Source of the DNA: Formicarius rufipectus
Taxonomy: Eukaryota; Chordata; Aves; Passeriformes; Formicariidae
NCBI GenBank assembly: GCA_013399695.1
Contig: VXAU01000974.1
Location: 277,772 to 341,771 of the forward strand
Reading direction: 5' to 3'
DNA: 64,000 nucleotides
Part shown: positions 34,293 through 46,100 of the stretch, one piece after another
Numbering within the stretch: the stretch's first letter is position 1
Layout: each line of letters starts with the position of its first letter
The notes under the pieces: generated by a model
What the model saw: the letters and a program-made list of their open reading frames with translations, nothing else
Databases searched by the model: none
What the model was told of the DNA's origin: nothing
Program-made: the position numbers and the translations under genes

Positions 34293-37200
34293 ACTCAGCC
34301 CTGTGTTAGATACCAGATCACTCTTCCTATTGTGTAATGTAGAGAAATATACATACACAGTACAGTTATTTTAAATACAAAATTTAGCAAGAGTTATTGT
34401 AGCTTATAGGGAAATGGAAAGTCTGAGAAGTTTAACAAGTTTCGAAGTTCTGTGGCTAATGAAAAAGTTCCATTTACTGTGAACCTATTTGCAGCTGGGT
34501 GATCTGCTGGAACTGGAAGAGACAGAAAACAGTAAAAATGCAGACTCATAATGTAAAAATACAGTCAAACTCTTTGTGCTCTTCCGTGGCACTGATATGT
34601 AAAGCTAATAACAGCAACTTCTCTCCACTCTTTTCCTGTCTTTAACTAAGAACAGATCCAGATGTTGCAACAACGTCACCACAGGGAAGCAGGAAAAGGA
34701 AAGATGAGTTATACAGAAAGTGTTTGGACTGAGAGTGTGCTGGGTCAATCTGCTGAGCTCTGTGGGGAAGAAATGAATTGAGCTCAGGTGGGCTGGTAAA
34801 GCTTTGCTCATTTTACCAGGGTTTTGACCATTTGTACTGGTTCTAGATTGTGAAGGTATAATGGCACTACAGACGCTGTGGAGTTCATACCATTACTATT
34901 TTATCTTCTTTGTAAATCTGAAATACTCTATCATTTTGAATGCAGGTGGTAAAATGAAAATCCTCTACTCAAGATGAGTTGATATTATGAAACTTCCCAT
35001 TGTCCCAAGATGTTTCATACCAGAGGTGACTATCTTTACACATACAGTGGGTGGTAACATATGGCAGTTTTCAGCATGTTGGGAACTGTGCTCTTGACAC
35101 TGCTCAAGTGTTTATGAAAAGCAGGCAGGAGCCGAAACCTTCTATCACCCTTCTTGACATTTTTCCTCTCTGAGTTTTTCAAATGTGCAAGTATCTCATG
35201 TGGTGCAGAAGTTGGATTATTTGCTAAAACCTATGATCCCCTGTCAGTGCTCACTTCATATAGAACATCTCTTAATTCTGTAAAAATATGGATTTGGATA
35301 AGGTTGATTTAGACCATCAACCTACTCCTTTGTAAAATAACAATAAGCTCTTTTGGGTCATATATTTCACAATGATGTTTCCCCTGTTTGTAAAGGGCTC
35401 TTTTTCATACAATCTGGTTTTATTACTGATAACAGTGACTCTGTTCTTGGTTAGCCCATGGGTGATGTCAGTAGATCTTTGAAAGATCATATACATGTGG
35501 AAATAAGCAAGTAAAGGCAAATAAATTCAAGAAAATTAAAAACATTACAGCAGCTACAGAGCAACACACATCACCCAGTCTTGCCTACATCTTGAACTGG
35601 CTTTTCTTCTTCTTCTTGTAGAGTTCATAACTGTATTAAAAAAAGTTTAGTGGAAAGGATTTTTGCATTAACTACAACAGCCCAGTGGCTTTAGAGGATT
35701 GACTTTTCTCTAATATCAGCAATCTTTACTTGAAGTTATCGTCTTCCACTCTGTTCTCATTCTACACTAGCTCATGAAAGATTTTCAAATAAATACTATA
35801 TATTTAACTGTTAGGTATACAAGTAAAATCAATTCTATGAGCCTAAATGCAGACTCTTTTATATTTTTTTTCCTTTCCCCAAGATGTAGTCTCATTTTTT
35901 TTCTCCTTCCTGATCATTTTCTCTTAATCCATAGTATCTTATTTTCTTCTGGCTTATATTCATTCCTTTAGTGAACTCTTTTCCTTGAAGAGATTTTTTA
36001 TCTTGTTTTGATTTTTACAGGATATTACATTTCCTTTTTTACAGTTGCTTTTCCCCTCCCTTATTTTCTTGCTCTGTGATCACTTCCCTTTATGTTGTTT
36101 TTTTGTGACATTGGTGATTTGACTATAAACTGGAGACAGCACACATCTCCATTAGGCATCACCTTATCAGATGCATGAGACCTGCTGTCAGTCATCGGAA
36201 TTCACAATGATCTGATTTTTCTGGTCACCATAAGTAATTTTCGGTATTTAATTAGAACTTGACTCTACTCTATATGACTATTCATAAAAAATAGTAAAAG
36301 GAAGGACTTAAGTCTTACTTATTCACTTTTGATATAATTTACATAGTAGATGAAAAGGAGACTGTTGCATTAAAGGATGATAATCACCATTCCCTGTTGG
36401 CTTCATAAGGAACTTGGTGTTGGATAGTGTAGCAATGTCTGTACTGGCACTGGTGCATTGGTACTGACTGTGGAAAGCAGCTGGCTGTGTTGCTGGATTG
36501 ATAGAAGTGTCTTTGGCAGACTTTCAGCCTGTGGCAGCAGAACCCATACACATAAGAAGGTTTGTATATGGGCAGCCTGATTTGGAGGGCTGTAGGATCT
36601 CAAAGCATGAATGTGGCCAGGCTGTACTGGCCAAGCCAGGGAACAGCTCTGTGTGCCTTTGTTTACTGGAAGAGATGGAGACTGAGTGTCCAAACTGTGA
36701 CAGCACACTGAAATGAGTCCTACAATCTCAAGTGCCTCCTGTGGATTTACATTGAGGACCAATCCCCTGGTCCTTTCCTGCAAGAGGTCATACTCACGTG
36801 TGACGTTTTTACAGCCAGACTGACTCCTAAGAAGAACACTTCTGAACTTACTCCGTTACTATAACCACATCTACAGTCCCCACCTGTGCAACTCTTCCCT
36901 GTGTATTTTCAGTGCAAAAATATAACTCTTAGAATGCTATGACTTCTCACTTCAGCACTCACCTTACCAGCAATCTTCAAGTCTTTCTTCAGTCACAAGT
37001 CTTGAAGCATTTCCTTGAAGCCCTTCAGGACTGGAATTTGTTCCCATGTTTGTTGTCAAGCCTCTGCGAATCATTGTGCGTTCACCTCCTCAACATGTGT
37101 CAGTGGGATACACGTGGTAGGCATCAAGTAGTAGACGATCAGATGCAGTAGCTTCCTTAGGCAGTGGTCCATTTTTTGGTGTTAGAAAGCCAAGTTATGT

Positions 37201-38623
37201 TAAAAGTACCAGTAAAAGGTAACTGCTCCCAGTAAAAGCATTCTCAGGAGCATAGTAAGCACATGCTGAACAAAAGGAAAGTGAAAGCTACCAAGAAGAG
37301 CAGGAAAAGTGAGCTAAGTATTGAACTTGAGTTTGATTCATTTTTACTTTATTTGCACTCAAGAGAGGTAAAGATTAATGAAACTCCTTATTTGTCTCAC
37401 AGACTGAACCATTTATTTAACAACAGAGAATGAACTAGATAGTTTGAGCAGCTTAAGGTCTTTTTATATAACTCTTCTCAAGAATCCTGAACTGCATGAA
37501 TTTCTTCTGAAAAAAGGCCAAGACTTCTTTTATACTCATACCAGTTCAAGTCTGTTGTTATATTTTGGGATGGGAAGATTTTTCTACCCACTTTGAAATC
37601 AATGTGTCATGCTATTTGCTTTTGGGTAGTTTCCTGTATAAAGTAAAACAACCATTATTGTCATTGTAGCTGATCTGCATTGGTAAATAGTCACAGAGCT
37701 GGAACATTATTTTCTGGAATCTAATGGTTCATTCAGAGACTTCTCAAATTAAGAGAATTTCTTATTTTAGAGAACTTCTTAGCTTAATGGAAATATGTGA
37801 ATAGAAACAAATGGAGTTATTTACTGGTCTATAATTGTAAAAAGAAAAATGACTGAATTCTATATTTAGGGGAAATCTGTTTGAAGGAAGATGGGATCTA
37901 TGACTTGAAAACGTCATTGAATACTGTCCAAAAGCAGGGTGCTTGTAACCTACTATTATAAAAAAGATGATGAATGCTGTTAATTGTTCTCTTTACTTGT
38001 CTATTGCTTTCTCTTTATTGTTTTGACTTCTAGACCTTAGTGTCATTATTATTTAGTCTAAATCAAAGTCCCTTTGGCTGCTTCTAGTTTATTTACTTTT
38101 CCAGGTGTATAATTAAATGAAATATTTACCTTAGTGTGATTGCAGACAAAGCAGAAATTATGAGAATCCCGCAGTTACAATTTATCATGAAGTATGTTAT
38201 GAAATATATTTTAAATGTTATAACATGTCTCCTCATGGTCTAGTTAAACTCTACAGTTTTATGACAGATTTAGAGTAATTGCAGTTATTAAATAGGAGCA
38301 CTATTATATTATCCAGGAGAGAACTTTGACAGTTGTTGTAGATAAATGTCAAACTGAAGCAACAGATGTTTTGCTCTTTGTTGCTTATAGTTAAGATTTT
38401 TACAAATACAAAAGCTTTTATAGGTCTTACTATAAGCAAAAGATTCATCAGGTCATTATTATTTGTCCATTACTAGTCTGAGAATCATTGCCTAGGTAGC
38501 TACCTTTCTAATTCTCAGCAATCCAATGCAAGTTGGTATTTGTCTCTACCTGCCAAGGCAACAGTTTTTCCTAAAGACTTTGCAACCCTCAGAGACAAGT
38601 ATCGGTGCTGTCAGCTACTTATG
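34293..38623. other. Unique sequence, no gene seen
   Basis: No gene recognised. At 36400-37150 composition is more balanced, and a 126-codon minus frame (36403-36783) exists, but no known motif is seen. A good acceptor-like TTCTTCTTCTTGTAG near 35608-35622 has no partner donor. Confidence 0.5.
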
Positions 38624-38681
38624 CCATACTGTTGCTTAGATTTCAGCTTGTTCCATACTGTTGCTTAGATTTCAGTTTGTT
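38624..38681. repeat. Tandem duplication, two copies of a 29-bp unit
   Basis: 38624-38652 and 38653-38681 both begin CCATACTGTTGCTTAGATTT and differ at only one base (C or T near the end). The near identity suggests a recent local duplication. Confidence 0.9.
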
Positions 38682-41600
38682 CCAGACATCAAGAAAATGT
38701 TTGTATCAGCATCTGAAATATTATTTGTTCTTGACTTCTTGCAGGATAGTCTTCATCTGCCAAGTGGCAATCTCACAACAAGCAGGGGAAGGAGCTTTCT
38801 TGATGCAGTCCTCCATGGTGCTCCACAGGAGGTTCTTGGTGCTTGGGACTGTGGCATATCATCAATTGTAACTGCAATAAATTATGTACTGTTATCTAAA
38901 AAATTATTTTTCCAACCAAAGTGTAGCAGCTAACTGTCACCTTTATATCCTACAAAGCTTTTCAAGCCTAGCTTCTGATGTGAACTGGATCAATCTAAAG
39001 AGCCTTTTTGCAAGGACCAACTAGTGCAGCAATTGTTGTCCTTGAAATACTAAAAAAAATTCAGAAAATCAAAAAAGACAGACAAGGAATGGAATTAAAC
39101 TAATAAGCAATGAAATGTATAACAATAAAACATTTCATAAGCACATTAGCAGCAAGTGGAAAATGAAGAAAACAAGGGAGCCACTATTCAAGTGGCCAAG
39201 AATGACAGTTGCAAAGAGGCAAAAATTGTGAATGCTGTTTTGCTTCAGTTGAGTGACATGATCCTCATTTGCACTCAAAGGGTAAGAATTCAAACTAGAA
39301 TAATGAAAAATGTGTAAGAGCATCTAGATAAGCTGGTTGCCTTGGGCCTGCTGAAATCATAGGAAGCATCTTGAGGCCATTTTATACAACCCAGATGAGA
39401 TTACAGAAAACTGAAAAGGAGCAAATAGCTGAAAATTGCTTTATCTAGTTTTAGAAATCTACAGAGTAGATATCTGTATCTGAATAGTCAATGAAAAGAA
39501 ATTTGCACCTCCATGGTGCATCTTTTGGCCTGTTTTAGACACTGACTTAAAGATTTTATGACCCCCCTGACTCTTGACAAAAACTACTCTGAAGTGGGTG
39601 CATGACTTACTTTAAAAACTGTCCTTTAATGGTAGTTATCAATTGATTACTATTAAACTGAAAGGATGTATCAGAACAATGTTGCTAAAGACCTGTCCTG
39701 TGTCTGGTAGATTATTTAATGCCTTCATTAATAATGAGGATGATGGAGACCAGAGAGGCTGGTTACCACTTTGCTAGGATTACTATAACAGAAATAGCTC
39801 CATACATGGTGTCAGAATCCAAACTGATCCCTACAAACTAGAGAGCAAGACTGGAAAAACATTAATAAAACACACTGAGGACTAGTGCAAAATACTTTCC
39901 TGAAGTCAAGTGATCAACTACACAAATACAAGGCAGGGACCACCAATCCCTACAGTTGTGGAAACAACATAGCAAATCAAACCAAAGCCACAACAAACAA
40001 CACTTAATGCACAAATGTCACTGCAGCCTCTCAAACAAGCAAAATGATGCTTCTGATAAATTTAGCACTGATGTAACTTCACAGTTTCCAAGGCTGAGAT
40101 AGCAAACAAGAAAATGTTTCCCTGCATGGGTGTGAGGAGCAATCAGCATGAGACTGGTTTAGCAGAACAATGTAGGCACCTCCATCCTGCGGCATTCACT
40201 GCATGGGATGCTAAAAACATAACTCATTTTGAAATATGACAGCTAGTACATACATAATGCCCACTCATCCCACCCCACAGCCTAGAGTCATGCTGCCTAT
40301 AAGAGCAATAAAGCTTTCAGATGCACTTTGCTGACCTGCTGAATTCTCTGGAGGGCTACAGTTAACTCTGCCTTGATTTTAGAGGTTTACTTGGGATGGG
40401 TGAGTATAACTGTTTCTTCATCTGTAAATGAACACACTGGTGTCACACAAAAATGCAGGGCCTGGTTCCTGTCTCCTGTGCTGGAGGAAGGGAGGGAAAC
40501 CTTCCCCTTTCCCTTTTTATGGGACGCTTTCGTCCACCAAATTTCCACTGAGCAATTGTATCAAAATGTAAATAATATTTTAACTCATTTTACTTCTCTG
40601 TGATCATTTTTACTTTCTAGAGATGAACATCTGCTCTTAGAGTCACCATTAATCTCCAAATTAGGATAATTTCTTTTGAATGCCTACATTTTTTTATTAA
40701 CTTTCAAATTCCCAACTCAGAAATGAAGCTTCTGAGTAATCAATAATTTCATTCAGTAGGAAAAGCTGTCATTGTAAGGTAATGGCCAGGTCCTGCTATA
40801 ATGAAGATGATGGCAAGTTTTCTATTCACTTCAGTAAAAATCATGTTGAACCCTGGATTAGAGAAGTCCACATGAAGCAGGGTTTGTAGGGAGAAGTAAT
40901 TATAATTTTTGGACTGATCTATAGTTGGAAAATCAGACAAATTTTGGGACATAGAAACTCTTCTATGGATCTGGAAAAGATGTGTCAAACTTGAAGTCCA
41001 GTTTAGAAACTTCTGTTTGTTAATTTTCTTTATTTGATTTTTATATTAAACTTTTAAATAGAAAAAAGGTGATGGGCATTAGGGAAAGGAGGGATAGACT
41101 AGCAAATGTTACAGAGACATAGAGTTCAGGATTTTATTTTTCTCTTGTTTGTATTCAGCTAATTTACTTCTCCAAACTGTGTTTACAACTGCTTGACACT
41201 ACTATAGTAATTTTCATTTCTAGTTTCGTCATGGCCACTGCATAAGGGAAGCTGGGACTTAAATTTTTGGCTATGAGGTTAACATTCTTTCATTTGCTGT
41301 TGCAAGGGCTGAGGTGCCACAACTACCTTTCTGAAATAAGGGGACATTTCATTCACAACATCCTTACATCTAAAATTATTCCTAGTTTCATAATGAAAGA
41401 AAATCAGTATTGCCATTACTGTTATTGATGTTGATAAGCTTTATAGTTGTGAATTTCTGCATCACCTAGCACATACAAACAAGATATTTGATCTGTGACT
41501 TTGTGACTTACTCTGAGTAAGACTCTCTAAGTAAAAAAATCAAAGGCTATTTGGGGTAGAAACTACTTTGCACAAAGGTCTGTTCAGTGTGTCCCTAAAA

Positions 41601-42826
41601 TATACTTTTCAGTTGCTGCATATTCTAAATAGCTTACCACTGCTGAAAATTTGATCCTTTCAATTTTTCTTTTTGGTGTTACTGTTCTAATCTGTCTGGA
41701 CACATCTGTAATCACTTTGATATTTTTAAAAGCTCTTCAACATTGCCTTGTATTAAGATTTCCTGAGGAATGAAGATTGACTTGAATGAGGCAGCCACAA
41801 GATGGACAAGATCCTCTTATCTGCAGAGAGAATTTCACCAACGTGTATTTAATACCATTATTCATAACTGGCCAGAAGTGAAAGTTCTTCTGTGGTAAAG
41901 ATAAAAATTTGTCAGCTATTTAAAAAACGTGACTCAGACTGAAACTCTTTTATGTGATTTAGCCAAACATACTTGCTCATAGCTGGGAATGCAATGAGCA
42001 TGGGACTCGTCCCTTGTCATGGAAATTGTTCCATGGTCAACAGCTGTAATGTGCATAACACATTAGCTAGTAAAATAGCAGCAGAACAATTAGTGACAGA
42101 CTTTCATTCACATATTCCTAAAGGAATGCCCAAGTAAGTAGACATTGTATTAAATTAAAGATTGTATTAAACAATAGCTGATAGCTCAGCTTAGCCAATA
42201 GAACCTGTACCTCTGTGCAATGCAAACCTGCCCTAGTTGCATGGGTTTGTGATTTGCCATGGGATTTTTAAGCAGTGTGAGAAATGTGAAGAGTTCTGTA
42301 AGAAGATGCTCTGTGCATTTATTCCAGAAACCTTTAGTTCCACATGATGCTGAATCCAATAAATACGTTTATGGAGTGATGCACCAAAATGGCAAAGTCC
42401 CCCACATCAACTCTGTTGGGGAGGGAGGTGCTACAAGCAGAGAAATCTCAGGAAGGATCTGTGAACAAGACGAAAAATCCCAACTAAGACAGGAGATATA
42501 AATGAGCAGTGAGATGTGGGAGTTCAGGGAATCATCACAGCACCCACACCATGAGCATTTTAAGGCACTTTGCCATTTGACACAGCTCAGTGTTTTGGAT
42601 GCAGGTTGTGATCTGTGCAAGGAGCCTGCTGAGGGGATGGGAAGGTGAGCATGGGTTGGGCTACCAGACCAGCTGCCTTACTTGAAGCCTGGGATTCAGC
42701 TGAACAAGGCATCATGTCTCAAGTAGGACTTGGGGTTCTCCCTTGTAAAACTGGTTTTGTTGACCTGTAGTTTGAAAATGGGGTACATATCAAGAATATA
42801 AGATATTTTGAGGAACAGGAGAAGGC
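38682..42826. other. Unique sequence, no gene seen
   Basis: No gene recognised. Near 40297-40316 a TATA-like CTATAAGAG runs straight into an AATAAAGC, as in some LTRs, but no LTR ends or target duplication could be found. The stretch 41780-42120 is repeat-free and includes a short perfect hairpin (42018-42035). Confidence 0.45.
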
Positions 42827-43028
42827 TTTGTTGTTTTGGGGGTTTTGTGTTTGTTTGTTTGTATGTTTGTTTGGTTTGTTTTGTTTTGTTTTTTGTTTTG
42901 TGTTGGTTTTGGTTTTTTGTTTTGTTTTTGTTTTGGGGGTTTTTTTGTTTGCTTGTTTTTTTTTTTTTTGTTTGTTTGTTTTTGTTTTTTTTTGTGGTTT
43001 TTTTTTGTTGTTGTTTGTTTTGGGTTTT
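42827..43028. repeat. GT-rich low-complexity block, about 200 bp
   Basis: Nearly pure G and T with TTTG, TTTTG and GGTTTT units and two GGGGG runs. It is the longest of four such blocks. Open frames of Phe, Cys and Val across it are artefacts. Confidence 0.92.
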
Positions 43029-43029
43029 T

Positions 43030-43185
43030 ATAGAGAGAAAGGAGAAAAGAGAGGAAAACTTTCTTGGAGGTTTTTTTGTGTTTTTTTGTCTCTCTTAAAT
43101 GTCTTTCTCTGCTTTTTCACTGTACTTTGTAATCCTTTCCTATATGAAAAAAAAAAATAGAGAGAAAGGAGAAAAGAGAGGAAAA
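43030..43185. repeat. Direct repeat of a 29-bp purine-rich unit with diverged spacer
   Basis: Identical 29-bp purine-rich segments (both beginning ATAGAGAGAAAGGAGAAAAG) lie at 43030-43058 and 43157-43185, 127 bp apart. The intervening DNA ends in about ten A residues. The DNA after the second copy (ATGTCTTTC...CTTTCC) resembles the spacer after the first, which favours a diverged tandem duplication over a retroposed insert with target duplication. Confidence 0.7.
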
Positions 43186-46100
43186 GATCTTTAGAGATGT
43201 CTTTCAACTCATTTCTGTGCTTTGCTGCAATTACCTTTCCTGCTAACTTATTCCACATGTTTATTAAGCTTTACATAAAATACGTATACCTGGCTTCTTT
43301 GTTTCCTCTTAATTGAGATGATTTGTCATTTTACTTAGTGCTTAATCAGTTTTGAAACCATACAACAATTCTACCCATATTTACATATGTGTTATATACA
43401 TAAAATATGTATACAAATGTATATTCACATGGTAATATTTTTGATTGACCAGGTTTTTGTTATAAAAGTGACAATAAATTTAACAGTTTTAACTTTTCAT
43501 TATCAGCTAGGTTAGTCAAGCCAACTACTGGTTTCTCCATTTTATTAATTATGTGTGAAAGTAATTTCTAATAGAACACACACTAACAATACTTGATGCA
43601 ATCATGATGTGCAAAGAATATACAGATGACAATTCAAGAAAGAGAAAAAAAAATTAATCTGAGACACTCATAAAGGAAAGCTAGATTTTGAATTAACAAA
43701 TAGTAGGTTTCAAGAAAAGGCTTCAGGTTTGGAGTTGAAATAGCAAAATAATAAATGGAAATTATTTTAGTAAGTTACTCAGAAAATGGCTAAACAAGTG
43801 CTATGTTGAAAATTATACTTAAAATTTGTCTAAGGAAAAAAGAAGAACGAAAAGAGGAAATATGCATTTTGGTCACAGACTTTTTTAAAAAGACTTTATG
43901 CTCTGTTTGTTACTTCTCTAGGAAGAAAACCCTAAAAAGGCAAAGTAAACTAATTTCTTCTGAAGCTGGAAATCAAAATTTTCCAAACATTTTTATTTAA
44001 GGCACAATTTCTATTATTAAATAAGTTACTGTATCACTGTTAACCTAAGCAACTTCTCTTCTAGCATTCTTTCTGTTAAGCTGAACTTAGAATACCAATT
44101 TAGAGGCTACTGGTGAGAGCACTTCCTTGTAACCCTGCCTGCAGACGTAGGGGAGGGTTCTTGCTCTATAAATCACTTCAGTTTGACAGTGGTCACAGAT
44201 TTGTGAAACCAAAGATGGTCATTGGTAAACGACCACAGGCACAAATGGCTCTAAGAAAGGCTGTCTGGACCTTATCCATTCTGCTGATGGACAAGAATTA
44301 TTTTCAGTGTTTACAAGTTCACCCTAGTCAACTCATATGTGTATGTATGAAGAGCTTGAAAATGATCTGCACCAAAATTCTTTGGACAGTTTTATATTCT
44401 GCCTGTACCAGATGATGAGATGAATGCATTGGAATGTTATATCTAGTGATTTATGAAGAGAAGGAGTCTGTAATCTTTCTACTAGGTTAAAGCCACCTGG
44501 CAACTATGATGTGGGGATCTGCCCAGAACAGTCAGAAATGCTTACCCACGGAAAGCATTTCAGCTTTACAAAAACCAAGCAGATCATTAGTATCCATCAT
44601 CTTTTTGAAGAAGAAATGCTGTATTTATGTGGTAAATTCCTTGTCTTTTGATATTTTTACTGCCCCTTCCCATCAATACATCAAACATATTTTGTTTAAC
44701 TGGGCAGTAAAAGCATTTTTTGTTTAGCTGAGTGTGTATGAGTGGGTGTATTGTGTAATATAAAGAGATTTGAATTCTCTGAAAATGTTCTTCTGTTGAC
44801 TAAGTGGAGAACCTAACAAAAGTAAACTTTTTTTAACATAAGGGAGCCTAAAGTCAGGGTAGTGAACCTAACATATTGAGACTCTTAGTGAAGACTGAAT
44901 CCACAAAGACCATGCCTACATTAGTGAGCTGAAATGGACCAGAATATGGGTTGATGCCCTGGCACTCAGTCGCCCATGAAGTTCACCTTTCAGCATCACC
45001 CCTGATGTAGTTTTGGTCATGGCCAGCTGGCAGTCACAACCAGTGCCTGGGCACAGCTCAGGGGTTAGCACAAGCCAGGAACTGCTTTGAAGTGGTGATT
45101 TGAGCAGTCTCCCTGTTTTGGATGAAGATCATGGTGGGGAAGACAAGGCAATTTAACATCATGAGTGATGACATGGCAGCTGGCCTTGGGGCTGCAGAGC
45201 AGTCACTGGCACATTGCATTTGCTGAGGTAAATACAGCCAAAAGGCTTTATCTGTTGCACCCCTTAATTATATGTGCTCTATCACTAAGTGGAAAACAGC
45301 AAGATCCTCTCTTCAAAGCAAAAAGAGCATTAGCAATGAGAATGATCAAAGAACTCCTAGAGCTATACAGCAGGATATGCTAAGGAGCAGAACAAGACTT
45401 GGTCCAGAACTCCAAAAATAATTAGATGTATGTTTTCACTTGGTATTTTCAGCTGTGATCCCTCTTATTAAGCTAGGCCCCTTAGGATAGAGCTTTTCCT
45501 GTAAAGGGTCATTCTGAATGCTTTCAAGGAACTCAATACATGAACCAGGAAGAAGACTGAGAAATCAGATAAGTATCTCAGTCCTTAATTAATATTCATT
45601 TATACAGAATGCAGAAGTTTTAACTGAATAGAGTCAGAACAATTTGACGCTGGCTGTTAGAAAAATCACTAGGTACACAAGAAAGTCAAATTTCAGTCCC
45701 TCCTCAAATGCAGTGATGCAAAGGGTCAAGAGAATCATTAAGAAATTGCTACACTGGAAAAAAAAATCTTGATTTTCCTCAAGGTTTTTTTTTTTTTTCT
45801 CTCAGGAAATAATATATCTTACCTAAATCAGATAATGCAACATGTCTTAGCTTAAATGTAAGCTGATTTATGCAGTGGAGTGAGTTGAGATCCTGCTCTG
45901 CAGCTCATCCAGACTGAAGTTGTGGTAAAAAGGCAGCAGGACTCCAACTAGTTCATCCCATGATGACATTTCCTCTGTGGATACTTGAGAAAAAGGAAAT
46001 AAGTGTTTGCCAATGATTTGGCCCATCACAACAGTAGAAACCATCTCAGAACACACCTCAGGCTGAAGAACTCAAGTGAATTAAGCTAATGAATAAGTCA

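Noticed and set aside
40131..40362. Possible short LTR with CTATAAGAG and AATAAA.
   Set aside because: No consistent ends or target duplication. Motif proximity alone is not enough.
42808..43160. Overlapping 96- and 110-codon Phe/Cys/Val-rich frames resembling membrane proteins.
   Set aside because: They are translations of the GT-rich low-complexity block.
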